Shown here: piece by piece, positions 1-11,254 of the stretch | Numbering within the stretch: the stretch's first letter is position 1 | How the letters are laid out: each line of letters begins with the position of its first letter | Assembly (NCBI GenBank): GCA_008360955.1 | Contig: LUCM01006371.1 | Coordinates: 187,679 to 251,678, forward strand | Direction: 5' to 3' | From: Fasciolopsis buskii | Lineage: Eukaryota; Platyhelminthes; Trematoda; Plagiorchiida; Fasciolidae | Length of the DNA stretch: 64,000 nucleotides | Made by a program: the position numbers and the translations under genes | Notes under the pieces: generated by a model | The model's input: the letters and a program-made list of their open reading frames with translations, nothing else | Databases searched by the model: none | Told to the model about the DNA's origin: nothing

Positions 1-594
1 TCCAGTTATTTGACTGATTGATTAAGGTAATGAAAGGATGAATTTAGACACTTATTCAAAAAATATCCTCCAGACTTGGTAAAAACGGGCGCTTAGAAAG
101 TAGCAAGTGTGACCTGATAACAAAATAAAAGCATTGTTGAGTGTCGTGTTCCACTGTCTCGACATGGTTTACCATGAGAGGCTCATGAAACGATTGGTCG
201 ATCGTCCGAAATAAGTCCCCGAAAAGGCTAGAGAGGTGCATCTTCGAATGGGAAAGTTTATTCAAGACCCCGGGGTGGGGAAGCGTGGAGGTTAAATAAT
301 GCAATAATATGCAACGTAAACAGCCATGCGTGAATCTGATCCTGCGAGAAACCTTTTGAACTGTTTGCTCATTCATAGGAATGATTATCTATCGCCCAAA
401 ACTGCTTATTTCTTTGAATACACATGTTATTCCCGCTTCCAGCTGTAGTATTTCCGGAACAAGTTTTATTCCCGTTCTCTCACGTCCTTCTTCAGCTAGC
501 ATCCGATTCTCCAAGCTCGCTTCCACCTCCTTATGCTATTTTTTGTCCCTCAGTCCCTTTCAGTTTAGCCACTCTTAATATGTGAACATGAATG
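1..594. other. No recognised feature
   Basis: I see no gene, RNA gene or repeat that I can name. Open frames here are short and unconnected. Confidence 0.5.
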
Positions 595-1810
595 CACGTG
601 AGACAACACAAGTGATTAGCCCGTACACTGGAGACTCCATCAGTTGATGTCTACTATTCCCAAGGGACTCCAGCTCTGTCATTCAATTGAAATTCCCTTC
701 AGATTTTTCGATGAATTTTAATCTACGCTTTTATGGGAATAAACTCAAGCCACGGATTCTGGTTTTGATGGGCTGGGTGTAGCTCTCACTGGGAGGGCTG
801 AGGTTCTACTGCTTGATTGGATTCCACTTGACATCTGGCTATGCACAATGAGACTTAGCGGTTCGTGCAAAGCTAACAGTCCTCGCGATGTGTCAATCAT
901 CTTGGTGTGAGCACCCACAAACTGCAGCACAGATGCAATCCAAGGCACTTCCTGCCAAAACAGCATGACCTCCTACGCACAGCAAAGTGGGTGACATCGT
1001 GATGTCAGTAGGGAAAGTGAATGACAGGCTAGATCGGCTATCCTTGAACCGGGCTCCCTATTCCTTTCGTTCGAAAAAGAGAAGTCATTGGTGGCTCTGG
1101 ATTCCAACCATCGACTGTTTCCCGCTAGTACGAATTCCAGTGGCCCCAGTCACTGACACTCCACCTGGCATTCGTCCTCCCCGAGTTGGTGTTGAATCCA
1201 GATCGACCAAATCGCATTTATCTATCGATGGCTGGGCTGTTTACAAGATTTCCGGTCGTTCTGGGCCATTCTCTTCGACTCCGACCACATGTTAACCCGC
1301 ACTAAGCTGTCGCTGTGCTTTTCTGTCCAGTCAAAACGCGCGAGGCAGCATCGGTTGAACTGGACTAAGCCCCCTTAACTTGCTCGTTGTCAGTTTTCCA
1401 AAACGCGCTAGCTGAAAAGCTAGAGTTGTCATTGCCTAATAAAATTAAAGAGCATTGGTCCAATTCCAAGAATGTCATACAGTCTCCTGACATAGTAAAT
1501 TGTGACCTGACTCGCCATGTTGTGACACCCTGGATTTCTGTTAAGCCCAGTACCTTCTTGATGCAATTCAATCTTTCTTAGCTGGCAGCTGAACAGTGAA
1601 GCATGCTCCACCACAAGACACGAAATTAACATAAGCATACATAGAGATCGCAAGAGATGATCTCATCGTGCATTAGCAACGGAACATGCTGCGGATATGG
1701 GAAATCTCCACAGGCTACTTCACCTCACCAGAGTTAGTGATAGGAAGTCATTTAGTGCGAGCCCAAACGATGAGAATTGTCTCTGGCTGGAGACTTTAGG
1801 AGGTAATGGT
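595..1810 (+). mobile_element. Decayed LINE fragment (endonuclease plus linker)
   Basis: This is a 5' piece of the non-LTR retrotransposon family seen more fully at 42.5-46.1 kb. Reading across several frames, the plus strand gives in order a remnant of the early endonuclease (LARTLETPSVDVYY, near 620), then GLGVALTGRAEVLLLDWIPL (765-830). A worn version of the GDFNAQVG catalytic block follows near 995-1035, then the linker (QNAL...EHWS...PWISVKP, 1395-1560) and a match to the NSRKLFHLIR block near 1700-1760. The reverse transcriptase is absent. Many stops and frameshifts mean it cannot be functional. The fragment is recognised only by colinearity with the other copies, so both ends are approximate. 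Confidence 0.7.
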
Positions 1811-2172
1811 ACATGATCCACGGTATTGGTTTCACTCCCCTGTCGGTAGAACTAGCGCGCCTCTTAAAACCAACCGGGAAACAAACCTGAAAATCATAAA
1901 GTTTGTCCGATGAAATATACCTTTCTTTTTCACACTCGTATCCGGTCAATGTGCACTTTTTTTCCAAACTTGTCGGCAAAATGTTTGTTTTCAGTTCGGT
2001 AGAACATATGTAGCATGTGCATATGACAGATGGTTACTTACACTTTATTGATAAAATTTGCCACTTATCGATCTGACGAATTAAAAAGACCATCAACGAC
2101 AAACAGAATGATCGATACAAATTTGTTGAGAAATTCAGCTAATTTTAGTAGTAGGAGATTGAATGTTTTCAT
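1811..2172. other. No gene; right end leads into fold-back repeat
   Basis: Nothing codes here. The last 30-40 bases (about 2137-2172, TAGTAGTAGGAGATTGAATG) recur before the repeat copy at 11.64 kb. They therefore belong to an extended end of that repeat rather than to unique flank. Confidence 0.5.
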
Positions 2173-2452
2173 GAAATAATTCACCATGTGATATTATCGC
2201 CCAACTCACCATAAAGAAACCAAGGAAGCACTGTACAGCTGTTTCATCTTTGTTAGGAATTACGTAGCGTAATGGCTAATGAGTTCGACTCAGAATCGTT
2301 CGTCCCGGGTTCGCGTCCCAGTTGGGGCGCGGTGGATATGCACTGCTGATGATTCCTAACAAGGATGAAACAGCTGTATAGTGATTCCATGGTTTCTTTA
2401 TGGTGAGTTGAGCGATGATATCATCACATGGTGAATTATTTCATGAAATTTA
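2173..2452 (+). repeat. Fold-back repeat with tRNA-like core (copy 1)
   Basis: Inverted ends of about 90 bases flank a tRNA-like core. The left end carries CTCACCATAAAGAAACC and CAGCTGTTTCAT; the right end repeats these in reverse (GATGAAACAGCTG, GGTTTCTTTATGGTGAG). The core reads as tRNA on the plus strand, with an A-box-like TAGCGTAATGG at 2265-2275 and a B-box-like GGTTCGCGTCC at 2308-2318, at tRNA-like spacing. Related copies lie at 2.95-3.23, 9.1, 10.3, 11.65, 20.8, 35.55 and 39.9 kb. It may be a non-autonomous element that can be transcribed by RNA polymerase III; that role is inferred. Confidence 0.75.
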
Positions 2453-2602
2453 GCTAAGTAAGATGTTCCCGATTAGAACAAACAAAAATCAGGGAGTGTT
2501 CTGTGATTGTTCGAGCGGGAGAGTTTGAGTCGTCCATCGGTTAAAAATAGTCTCAGGCAACAGTGAGACTCAGATAGATCAGTGTTTAGAGATTGGACAA
2601 TG

Positions 2603-2603
2603 N
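2603..2603. other. Single ambiguous base at an inversion junction
   Basis: The N sits exactly where a forward segment stops and a reverse-complement segment starts. Sequence to its left continues at 3379 in the forward copy. Sequence to its right is the reverse complement of the segment ending at 3570. This suggests an assembly join. Confidence 0.9.
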
Positions 2604-3570
2604 AATTGGAGTTATATCAAGGGTATAGGTGCATCTGATTTTGTTCCCCACCTTGATATTGGTTTTTCCTGGCTACGTGACCGTGTGTGTGTGAGAGAGG
2701 GCAGCTCACCCAAATCCCATGACAAGACGATCCACAACTGTGACAAGACATATAAATCAAGCGTTTTAATAAATGGATGCATTCTCTTATCATTGTCCAA
2801 TCTCTAAACACTGATCTATCTGAGTCTCACTGTTGCCTGAGACTATTTTTAACCGATGGACGACTCAAACTCTCCCGCTCGAACAATCACAGAACACTCC
2901 CTGATTTTTGTTTGTTCTAATCGGGAACATCTTACTTAGCTAAATTTCATGAAATAATTCACCATGTGATGATATCATCGCTCAACTCACCATAAAGAAA
3001 CCATGGAATCACTATACAGCTGTTTCATCCTTGTTAGGAATCATCAGCAGTGCATATCCACCGCGCCCCAACTGGGACGCGAACCCGGGACGAACGATTC
3101 TGAGTCGAACTCATTAGCCATTACGCTACGTAATTCCTAACAAAGATGAAACAGCTGTACAGTGATTCCATGGTTTCTTTATGGTGAGTTGAGCGATGAT
3201 ATCATCACATGGTGAATTATTTCATGAAATTTAGCTAAGTAAGATGTTCCCGATTAGAACAAACAAAAATCAGGGAGTGTTCTGTGATTGTTCGAGCGGG
3301 AGAGTTTGAGTCGTCCATCGGTTAAAAATAGTCTCAGGCAACAGTGAGACTCAGATAGATCAGTGTTTAGAGATTGGACAATGATAAGAGAATGCATCCA
3401 TTTATTAAAACGCTTGATTTATATGTCTTGTCACAGTTGTGGATCGTCTTGTCATGGGATTTGGGTGAGCTGCCCTCTCTCACACACACACGGTCACGTA
3501 GCCAGGAAAAACCAATATCAAGGTGGGGAACAAAATCAGATGCACCTATACCCTTGATATAACTCCAATT
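2604..3570. repeat. Near-perfect palindrome, arms of 438 bp, 91-bp loop
   Basis: Arms 2604-3041 and 3133-3570 are reverse complements (paired positions sum to 6174). I saw only two differences, both close to the loop. The loop, 3042-3132, is the tRNA-like core of the fold-back repeat in minus orientation. The short frames at 2617-2811 and 3363-3557 encode the same peptide because of this symmetry and are not genes. The arms extend well past the usual ~90-base repeat ends. Either the fold-back element has enlarged or an assembly or polymerase hairpin has duplicated the flank. Confidence 0.9.
2791..3225 (-). repeat. Inverted second copy of the 2173-2602 segment
   Basis: From 2602 leftwards and from 2791 rightwards the sequence is mirrored (sum about 5393), with no mismatch noticed until about 2250. 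It then diverges by a few substitutions and a 3-base indel. It includes a complete minus-strand copy of the tRNA-like repeat (about 2946-3227). Confidence 0.85.
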
Positions 3571-4330
3571 TTCACTGATCGTCACGTGACCTGTCTAATA
3601 CACTGGCATTCCTAACGCCATAGAGGCACCGAAGTGAAGTGGTGTATGACTCTTTTTCTGTTTCAGTTCTTAAAGTGAAAACGGTACCACAAGAACAAAA
3701 GACTCAGTCTGCTTCGAAAAAACGAGGTAGCAGAACAACAACATGAAAAGCAGGCGGAGTTGATGTTGCCACGAAATTTGTGAGGCGACTATATAGGGTG
3801 ACAGGTTATGCTGCGCACATAACGAGGAATGTGGGCCCGAGTAACGAATTACTCGGAGACGGTAGATCAAATGGTTAAGTCGGGAAAGGAACTACTGAGC
3901 AACTGGCATCGACATTTGTCGTGTTTTTTACTGGAAAACATTTGCAACGGGCAAGAACGACTAGAAAGGAATATTGGGGCTTGCAGGACGAGATATCTTC
4001 GACGGTCATCTGAATTCCAGTATTTGAGATAAGCTAAAAGCATGCAGAACTATGCGAAAATAATGATTATTCTGATGTATCGATTTGCACAGTTTTCCAG
4101 GATCCCCAAACCGCAAGTACTGGTTTGAAACAAGGTACCATAAATCTCGCACCAATCTACTCTGGTTTTGGTTGATACCTCACATCATCGTCTCCTTCAA
4201 CGAGGAAAAGAGAACGAAATATGGTGAAGGATTGACTGCAAAGGAGCAAGTTGAACATTTGTACACCAGAGTAAATATTTCGGATGCAAGAACGTCATTG
4301 ACTGTGACATAAAGCCGTGTCTTCTACTGT
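3571..4330. other. No recognised feature
   Basis: Unclassified sequence. Small frames exist but show no family resemblance, and no splice-linked series is apparent. Confidence 0.4.
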
Positions 4331-4700
4331 TTTCATCCGCCACGTGGAAAGATCTTATAGGCCGCAACCCGGTAGTTCAACTAGACTCAAACAGGAGAAT
4401 CTGGTAATTAGTTTTTTCGTCATCGACTGGCCACCTCGATCCATGCCCCAACCACTGCCAGTCTCGGACAGCAACATACATCAAGGAGGGCGTTCTGCGG
4501 GCATGCGCGAGACATGCCCCAACCAACTTGACCTGTTCAAATTCCGAGTCTCTTCAAAAAATTGGACCCTACGGACCAGTGCCTTAGGCCTAACGTGTGA
4601 GTCACCGTGATAGGAAAGATGATGGTCAGCCCGAAACATATTCTCAGTCCAAAAGCGTTGCCCCAGTGATCCAGTATCCGATTTGTCCCAATTTGTCGTC
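4330..4700 (-). mobile_element. LINE 3' fragment (post-RT domain)
   Basis: Read on the minus strand, this contains RRVQFFEETRN...WLGHVSRMPAERPP. It aligns with the conserved LGHVLRM block near the C-terminus of the retrotransposon protein at 45.7-46.1 kb (LLGHVLRMSNTRLPYRA). Downstream on the minus strand there is a weaker match to the SRL.GWG segment. It is a short, broken relic. Confidence 0.6.
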
Positions 4701-4807
4701 ACGGCCAGCGATCTCGAGATTAAGTATTCGTTGGACCCACTAGTGAGACATCAGACCAAATGAAGATTGCCAAGTACAGAAGTTGGCCCCCAGTAGGTGT
4801 TTTATAA

Positions 4808-4950
4808 ACCCGACTCTCGCTGTTGCTAACTCTAATGCCTTCAGTCGGTCTTCTCCACTTTGGTTCGATCCCACCCCGTTTAATCAAACGAGAACGGTCG
4901 AATGGTCTCTGGACGATCAACACGACAGTTTCCGTTTATTTGCCATAATC
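4808..4950 (+). repeat. tRNA-like SINE head, plus strand
   Basis: An A-box-like stretch (TTGCTAACTCTAATGCC, near 4824) and a B-box-like GGTTCGATCCC (near 4862) lie about 33 bases apart. The same layout and downstream sequence (CAAACGAGAACGG..) recur at 26.5 kb (CAAACAAGAACGA..), so this is a repeat family rather than a functional tRNA. No acceptor stem pairs. Confidence 0.5.
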
Positions 4951-6534
4951 ACATAATTTATATGGGTCCTCGGTCTAACTTCTTTCGTCATTATAGAGAA
5001 TTTCGCCTGGCTCCCCTTTTAGCGTGTCACAAATCAGACCGCTTTCAATCAACCTGCGGACTAGCGGGGCTGGCCAACTCTGTGCCTGTCCTCTGTTTGT
5101 AGTCGGTCCAATTCCAAGTCCGTGTGTTGTTGACCTGACGTCAGAGCTGTTCGGACGTCAATCCTGTTCTTCCGAGTATCATCGTGCTTCGCTTTCTTAT
5201 GACCCATCGTATCGAAGGCAAATGACCTTGCAAGTTCGGTATCCGCACTTAGCCTGCCCTTACACTAGGACGATCCAGACCGATGACCTTCGTCTCGGGA
5301 TGCCAAGACCACTTGATCACCGATGATGATCTAACTGAAACAAAGGACAAATTACTTCAGGTTAGCTTCTGCCAAAAATTCATTCAAGCTACCAAAGTGC
5401 ATCAGTTGATCGCTAGTGAATTAATGAAGGTCCACGACTAAGGAAAAGTTTTGTTTTCTCAGACCTTATCGATGGAGCAAGGTGAACAGTTCATGACCTG
5501 ACCAAAGGGTATGAAAACCAATGGGCTGTCGTGAATAGGCGGTCCCAATGGGATCCTTCAACTCGACGGTCGGAGACCTTGGGCTATGTGGCTACATGCC
5601 ATAGTCAGGGTAATTATTGCATTCGACCAACGAAATGTTGACCTTAAAATAATGAAATATGCATCAAACGCTATTCGAGAGATCAGATCAACCAAAGTGT
5701 CAGACTTCCTTTCCCATTCTCTCACATTTTGCCGTTTGTTGATAAACTGTAGAGAGTTAGTGACCAAGTGTCATGCTTTCTCAACATCTAGTAGTATGCT
5801 CTCACGACGGGTTTTTTTATCATTTAACTGAAGTTAATATATTAGTAATGAAAAATGGGTAGGTTTTAAAAAATGTAAGAAAAATACAGACCTAACCTGA
5901 AACCTCTGCAGGTCTAATCGTCATTCTTCAGCATGACTACCGTCGCTTATCCGTTCAATTGTAACCATGACAATGCGACCGACTAGATCGTCGGTGAATG
6001 AGACTTCGTGTTCTAGTTTCTGATCTGACCACTTTGTGAAATTAGCCTCGAATCAAAAGCGTTATCGGCTTTTTAACCTAGAGGGCATAACATTTTAGTT
6101 CAGTGGTATGTTTCACGCCTTACCGTGTGTGACGAAATTCAAAATACTGTTAAATAAAGCGTGTAATCTTTTTGCCAATTGCTTCAACTAGTTGGGTCCC
6201 AGAACCAAACGGATAAAAAGTGTGGACTGGAATATGAATCACCATGTCCCAAGAATTTGAAATCCGTTTGTTTTGCTCTGTCATCTCTATGGTCAGGTGT
6301 TTTATCCAAAAGCTCGAGATCAATATTCCAACAAGAACTTCTGTTTTGATCCGATCAACCCACGAAGAACCCGCGAATAATAAGGGATGATTGACGGTGT
6401 GGAAGAAGGGCCTAAAAGAATTATCACTTAGAGAAAGTATTGCTCAGTATTTTTCCCATACTTTCCCGGGATCGTTTTACTCGATCGCTGCTGTTCCATT
6501 GGCGGCTGGTTTGCATCTAGAATGACTTTTATCA
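4951..6534. other. No recognised feature
   Basis: No coding or repeat family recognised in this 1.6 kb. Confidence 0.4.
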
Positions 6535-6556
6535 TATATAAATATATATATATATA
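6535..6556. repeat. (TA)n microsatellite
   Basis: Alternating TA tract directly preceding a TA-flanked repeat copy, as also seen at 20.4, 20.7 and 51.7-52.4 kb. Confidence 0.9.
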
Positions 6557-6812
6557 CATAGTAAGTAGTACCTGGATGAGTGAACAAAATTTCCCCGGGA
6601 GCACGCGACCGCTTTCGTGGTTGCTGCCACGTGGCCGTAACCCGGTGCTCTCTCGGCCATGCAAACCCCTGATACTGCAAACTAGATTCGGAGTGCATGA
6701 GTATAAAGGTGCTTGGAATAGAGAGTACCGAATACGCATACCGGACGAGAGGGAACAATCACGCAACTGTTCGTGTACTTCCGAGTAAATTTTGTTTACT
6801 CATTCGTATACT
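6557..6812. repeat. Two head-to-head copies of the TA-flanked repeat
   Basis: About 6557-6676 matches the plus-strand family sequence (CTGGATGAGTGAACAAAATT, then CCCGGGAGCACGCGACC). About 6686-6812 is the same sequence in reverse (AAATTTTGTTTACTCATTCG). The two diverged copies form an imperfect inverted repeat. No coding content. Confidence 0.8.
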
Positions 6813-8897
6813 GCTTACAATTTTCATTCCCCATAAAAGTGATAGACCGTGAATCGTGCAACTATTGATAATCATGACTCCGGCAAGTATTCGCACCGAA
6901 CCAAGGATGCTAAGCGCCTGACGACATCCGTTGTTCAGTTTACCTTGTACGACCATTCACTTTGCACCAGTATGCTCTGGCTAAAAAATGCGGTACGACT
7001 GTTTCACCTATACAGAACAGCATTATGTTTTGAAAGCCCCCTTGAAAGAGCGTCATATCTGACATTGAACACAATGCATCCAACGATGTCCGTTGACAGA
7101 AAGAGTGTGCAACGAATCACATTCACACAACGAGCCAAAAATTTAAAGGAGATTAAATCCCAACAGCCTTTACAGTCTACTTGACCAGCAGAAAAGATCG
7201 GTGCCGACCACCTCAAAATATGGATATTGACAGAACCAGTTCGTTAGGCATACTAACAAAGTATCCAAAGCAGGGCTGTCATATAAACTCAAAGTGACCT
7301 TCTGATCCCGAAATCGAAACCCCTGACATCCGAGACGATCAATGCTCCGTCGACTTGTCCACTATTGTGTTCACTAAGCAAACGATTACAAGGGAACAAA
7401 GTAAATTTGTACAACAGTATAAATCGATTAGACAACTGGTTAGTAAACATGTCAGTGATCTAGCATTACCACGTACGGGGGCAACTTCTCTCGGAACCTG
7501 GAACCTCGGATATCGCAGCCAGAGAAGTAACAGCCGGGTGAATCACAGTTTTTTGTAATTCGAACTGAACCTGAAGAAGTCATATGTGCATGTGCATTTA
7601 CCACGTGACGTGGACCGATCATCGCCCAACGGTGCACGTGCACGTTTCAAGTCAGCTGACCGTGCATTCCTTTGATGGGTTCACCATCGACGAAATAGAA
7701 ACAAAACATCTCTTTCTATCTCTTCTTGGTCAGAATTTCACCAAATGAGGTGTTCCAAATCCGTAGTGGCAAAATCCCCAAACCGGCAACAGACTAATTG
7801 GATACACGGTCCTCATTTGAAATCAAATATGGCAATTAAATCTCTCACGTGCAGCGAGAAACAAATTAACCACACTGAAAACCGGTGGTAAGTAAATCTA
7901 GTTGTGTTTGATTGCTATCGCTTGCTCATTCCATGCTTCGGTGTCAGTGATCTTAGCAACATCACCAAAACAGTTAAATGGGTTAAAACGCATTTTTACA
8001 TATCCACACCCAAAAGGGTCATTGCTGTCATCGGTCCAGAAGACAAGTACTGGGCTTACGGGCAATTGCTAGACCTGTATCTACGATTAACAGACAAACC
8101 CATGTCTAGAATCCAGAACGGTGATCGGCGGTTTCAACATGATATTCGAAAGAAGTTATCAGCAATCTACTGACTGTCAATCATGGGCAGTCGGCAGCTT
8201 GCGGAAATTACACTCAACGGACAGAAATGCATCGGAATCAATTGAATCAATAGATCCGAAACAATGCCTCATGAAGCCAAGCAGTATACCACACAAACCA
8301 GCGCGTTCGTACTAAGTAATGCAAGTAGTCCCCTTTCAGAAAATCTTGAGTTGATTCCAGAAAACTGTGGGGCTGGTTTCGAAAAGTTAGCATTGTCTTC
8401 AAATAGAGAACGTAAAACTTTTCTCACGTTTACAACTCCTCCATACTGGTTAGTTTGTTTGGTTAGAACGTTCCCCAAGCCACTCGTCTAGCTAATCCGT
8501 TCGTATTGAACAAAGTCGTACTGTTACTTGACCTTATTCATCAATCTAAGGACTATCTGTGGCTAGCTGATCACACTTGGTGATCGTATATCAGATGACA
8601 TCTTCGCGTATAGGGAAAGTTTGGTGGTCATTCACCAATTTGAGGCATCTGTGGCGTCGGTACATCCTACTGTGCTATGAGTACGAAGCTGTTCAATTAC
8701 ACGATGCATTTCGGCATCCATGGTGCGCACAGTTATTTGAGCACGACTGAAAACTCCACACGGAATCTTCATTGGTTGCACTTTCACTGTTCGAGTTGAT
8801 TCGCATTAAATGTCCACGGATTTTTGTCACCGAGTACGTATTCGTTCGGCAATTGTTTTATTCGAATGAGCAGTGTGTGAATTTTTGGAGTTCGTGT
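6813..8897. other. No recognised feature
   Basis: Scattered short frames, none recognisable. I see no repeat family linked to other parts of the window. Confidence 0.4.
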
Positions 8898-9100
8898 TGC
8901 CAGTAGCATGTTTTGCATCCGAAAGGACGAAAAAATTGTCCCCGATGCACACGACCGTTTTGTGGCTACTGTCGCAGGTCAGGTGTGCGTATCCGGTGGC
9001 CTATAGTCCAAACATACTTACACTTGTACACCCTGAATTGATCGCACCGGAATTTAATTTTCACCGTCACAAGTTAGCATGGAAGAGTTCACAGAAGAAT
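8898..9100 (+). repeat. TA-flanked repeat, 5' half of an interrupted copy
   Basis: Diverged match to the family at 52.18-52.42 kb: GATGCACACGACCG, then GGTCAGGTGTGCGTATCCGG, then TTGTACACCCTGAATTGATCG and GAGTTCACAGAAGAATCA. It stops abruptly where the fold-back repeat begins and resumes after it at 9597. Confidence 0.75.
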
Positions 9101-9592
9101 CATGAAATAGTCCACGTGATATTATCACTCAACTCACCATAAAGAAACCATGAAAGCACTGTACAGCTGTTTCATCCTTGTTAGGAATCATCAGCAGTGC
9201 ATATCCACCGCGCCCGAACTGGGACGCGAACCCAGGACGAACGATTCTGAATCGAACGACCTAGCCACTACGCTGCCGGGAAGGCTCCGAAAGGTTTGTT
9301 GAACTTCACCACATGATGATGTTGCACCGATCCGTCACTAATTTGCACGGCCATGGGCCGCTAGTGCACACCAATCGACCTCTACTGATGGATGACTTCT
9401 CTGCAGGTAGCCTAAGTACGACGAAGGCTTAGGCATGACCTGCGGAGCTTGAATACTTGATCTGTTCAATCACGTACTACTAGGATGAAACAGATGTACA
9501 GTGCTTCCATGTTTTTTAATGGTGAGTTGGGCGATGATATCATGTGGCGAACTATTCCATGGGAAAAATTCAACCTCCTACTTCTAAAAAAT
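9101..9592. repeat. Fold-back repeat with tRNA-like core, long version (copy 3)
   Basis: The left arm is 9101-9190 (CTCACCATAAAGAAACCATG, CAGCTGTTTCATCC). The right arm, about 9480-9592, is its reverse, ending in AACCTCCTACTTCT, which is the complement of the outer end seen at 2137 and 11640. The tRNA-like core is on the minus strand: B box near 9225 (complement GGTTCGCGTCC) and A box near 9270 (complement AGCGTAGTGGCTAG). About 200 further internal bases are shared with the copy at 11.65 kb. It is inserted inside another repeat. Confidence 0.8.
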
Positions 9593-9596
9593 TATT

Positions 9597-9780
9597 TGTC
9601 AGCTGGGCTGATGTAGCTTTGTGACCTAGGGGAGAATGCGGCCAGAATTTTTGTAACTTGCCAGTAGTATCTGGAAGAGTGAACAAATTTTCCGTGAAGC
9701 ACACGAGTGGCTTCGCGATTAGTCCCTCTCGTCAGGAAGGCTTACCTGATACCTTCCGGTTCGACTATCGCCGCCCTAAG
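9597..9780 (+). repeat. TA-flanked repeat, 3' half of the interrupted copy
   Basis: Begins TTTGTCAGCTGGGCTGATG, matching TTTGTCAGTTGGGCTGAGCC at 52098. It continues through AGTAGTATCTGGAAGAGTGA and CTCGTCAGGAAGGC, as in the other copies. Together with 8898-9100 it forms one copy split by the fold-back repeat. Confidence 0.75.
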
Positions 9781-10129
9781 TTAGTTTCGAACTAGGATCT
9801 CATCTGAATCAATGTGCTTTATTCTTAGATTGACTTATCATCCGCTCACGCTCCTACGAACTTAAATCAGATTGTAGAAATGTTTGAGTTCGCTTTTGCT
9901 CACCCAATTACCACGTCTGGCTTGTCGAGAAATAAAAGTACTATTTTGTACGGCTCCAACCCTCGAAGTCATGGCTCATGATCTCCCTACTTAGGATAGT
10001 TAGCTCCAAGGCTTAGAGCTGTGTACCTTTCGCCACCCGGATGCTGCTTCAATTTCACAGGCCCTCATACAGCGTTTACCTAGTGTTAGCATTGATCACA
10101 GTGTCATGCGAAATAATGGAACGCTTATT
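9781..10129. other. No recognised feature
   Basis: Nothing identified. Confidence 0.4.
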
Positions 10130-10320
10130 ATCTTCTATCTTTTACTTTCTTTATTAACGAAATAACAACGTACACCACCTCTTAGGAAGCGGGCCGCAGA
10201 GTCAGAGGGCTGCCAAGTGTTGAAGTTGACCGACGGTGGGAGGATCCGAACCCGCGGCCTTCACGTGCAAGCACCACGACCTTACCCTCTTGGCAACCGG
10301 ACCTGACTTGCCCCCACGCT
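10130..10320 (-). repeat. tRNA-derived SINE (family 2)
   Basis: The head is at the right end. The complement shows an A box (GCCAAGAGGGTAAGG) and a B box (GGTTCGGATCC). The body carries AGAGGGCTGCC and the tail runs into T-rich CTTTATTAACGAA. The same arrangement recurs at 17.4, 40.7, 47.9 and 54.5 kb, every time in this orientation. Confidence 0.75.
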
Positions 10321-10334
10321 GGCACCAGGGAATC

Positions 10335-10432
10335 CTATGGTTTGTGAAATTGTTTATCATGTGATATTAACGTTCAGCTTATCATTAAGAAACGGCTGTT
10401 TCATCCACACCACCCGAGCTGAGACGCGAACA
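10335..10432. repeat. Worn left arm of the fold-back repeat
   Basis: GTGAAATTGTTTATCATGTG, TCATTAAGAAAC and GGCTGTTTCATCC follow the left-arm order of copy 1, with deletions and substitutions. The remainder of the element is not recognisable. Confidence 0.55.
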
Positions 10433-11228
10433 TTTCAGTGTATCAACATGCACCCATGAATAATTTCTTCACGGAGTTTCAAGTTCGCTGGAATGGACAA
10501 AGATGAGATAGATTACATCTGGCACCTGAATTTTATGGAATATTGTCAAGACCGAATTGTCTCGGTGTTTAGATGTGAAATATTAAACACTATCGGGAGC
10601 TTCTTGTTTCTTCCATATCTGTTGCTTATCAAATTGGACTTTTGCCTATTGGTGACACACATCGTAATTGGGTGAATACACTCAATCGATCAAGTATTGA
10701 TCAAACAGGCTACTAACAGATGGAATTTTTGCTTGTTCTTATGTAGACTAGGCTACAAACAATAGAATGTTGAGGAGTGTGTCAAAAGAATGAGCAATCC
10801 ATACACAGAGAACTGACCATGACACATCCCACTTGAAAAGTGTGAGGAGCAAAAGTGAAACATTTCCGTGCGTGGTCGTTAGCCGGAACATACCGGAAAG
10901 AGAAACAAGTACAGAATGTCGTACGATCACGAACGAAAGAATGTCTGAACTTTATCGCGAATCGGTCGATGTGTAGACTTCTCAATCGTCCATCTAAGAT
11001 CCTTTATTTGTCTGCTTGATGGCATACATATGCATTCCAAATTGTAAAGCCCACCCTGCTGTGATCGCACGACTGATGCACGATGTGAGGAACCATTACC
11101 GTTAGAGGCCATCAAATCAAAAACATGTAAGCAGTTACACCAACCAGTACAAAAACTGACTGTTATCACATGTAGAATAAGTGTGAACGGAACTACCAAG
11201 GAATAGACAAAATGAATTAAAACACGGA
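10433..11228. other. No recognised feature
   Basis: No gene or repeat identified. Confidence 0.4.
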
Positions 11229-11254
11229 CGAGAGAGAGAGAGAGAAAGAGAGAT
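11229..11254. repeat. (GA)n microsatellite
   Basis: GA-rich tract with one interruption. Confidence 0.9.

Noticed and set aside
2265..2318. Functional tRNA gene
   Set aside because: A and B boxes are tRNA-like, but no paired acceptor stem is seen and the same core recurs inside dispersed repeats.
2612..3562. Identical small proteins on opposite strands
   Set aside because: Caused by the palindrome; no start context or homology supports a gene.
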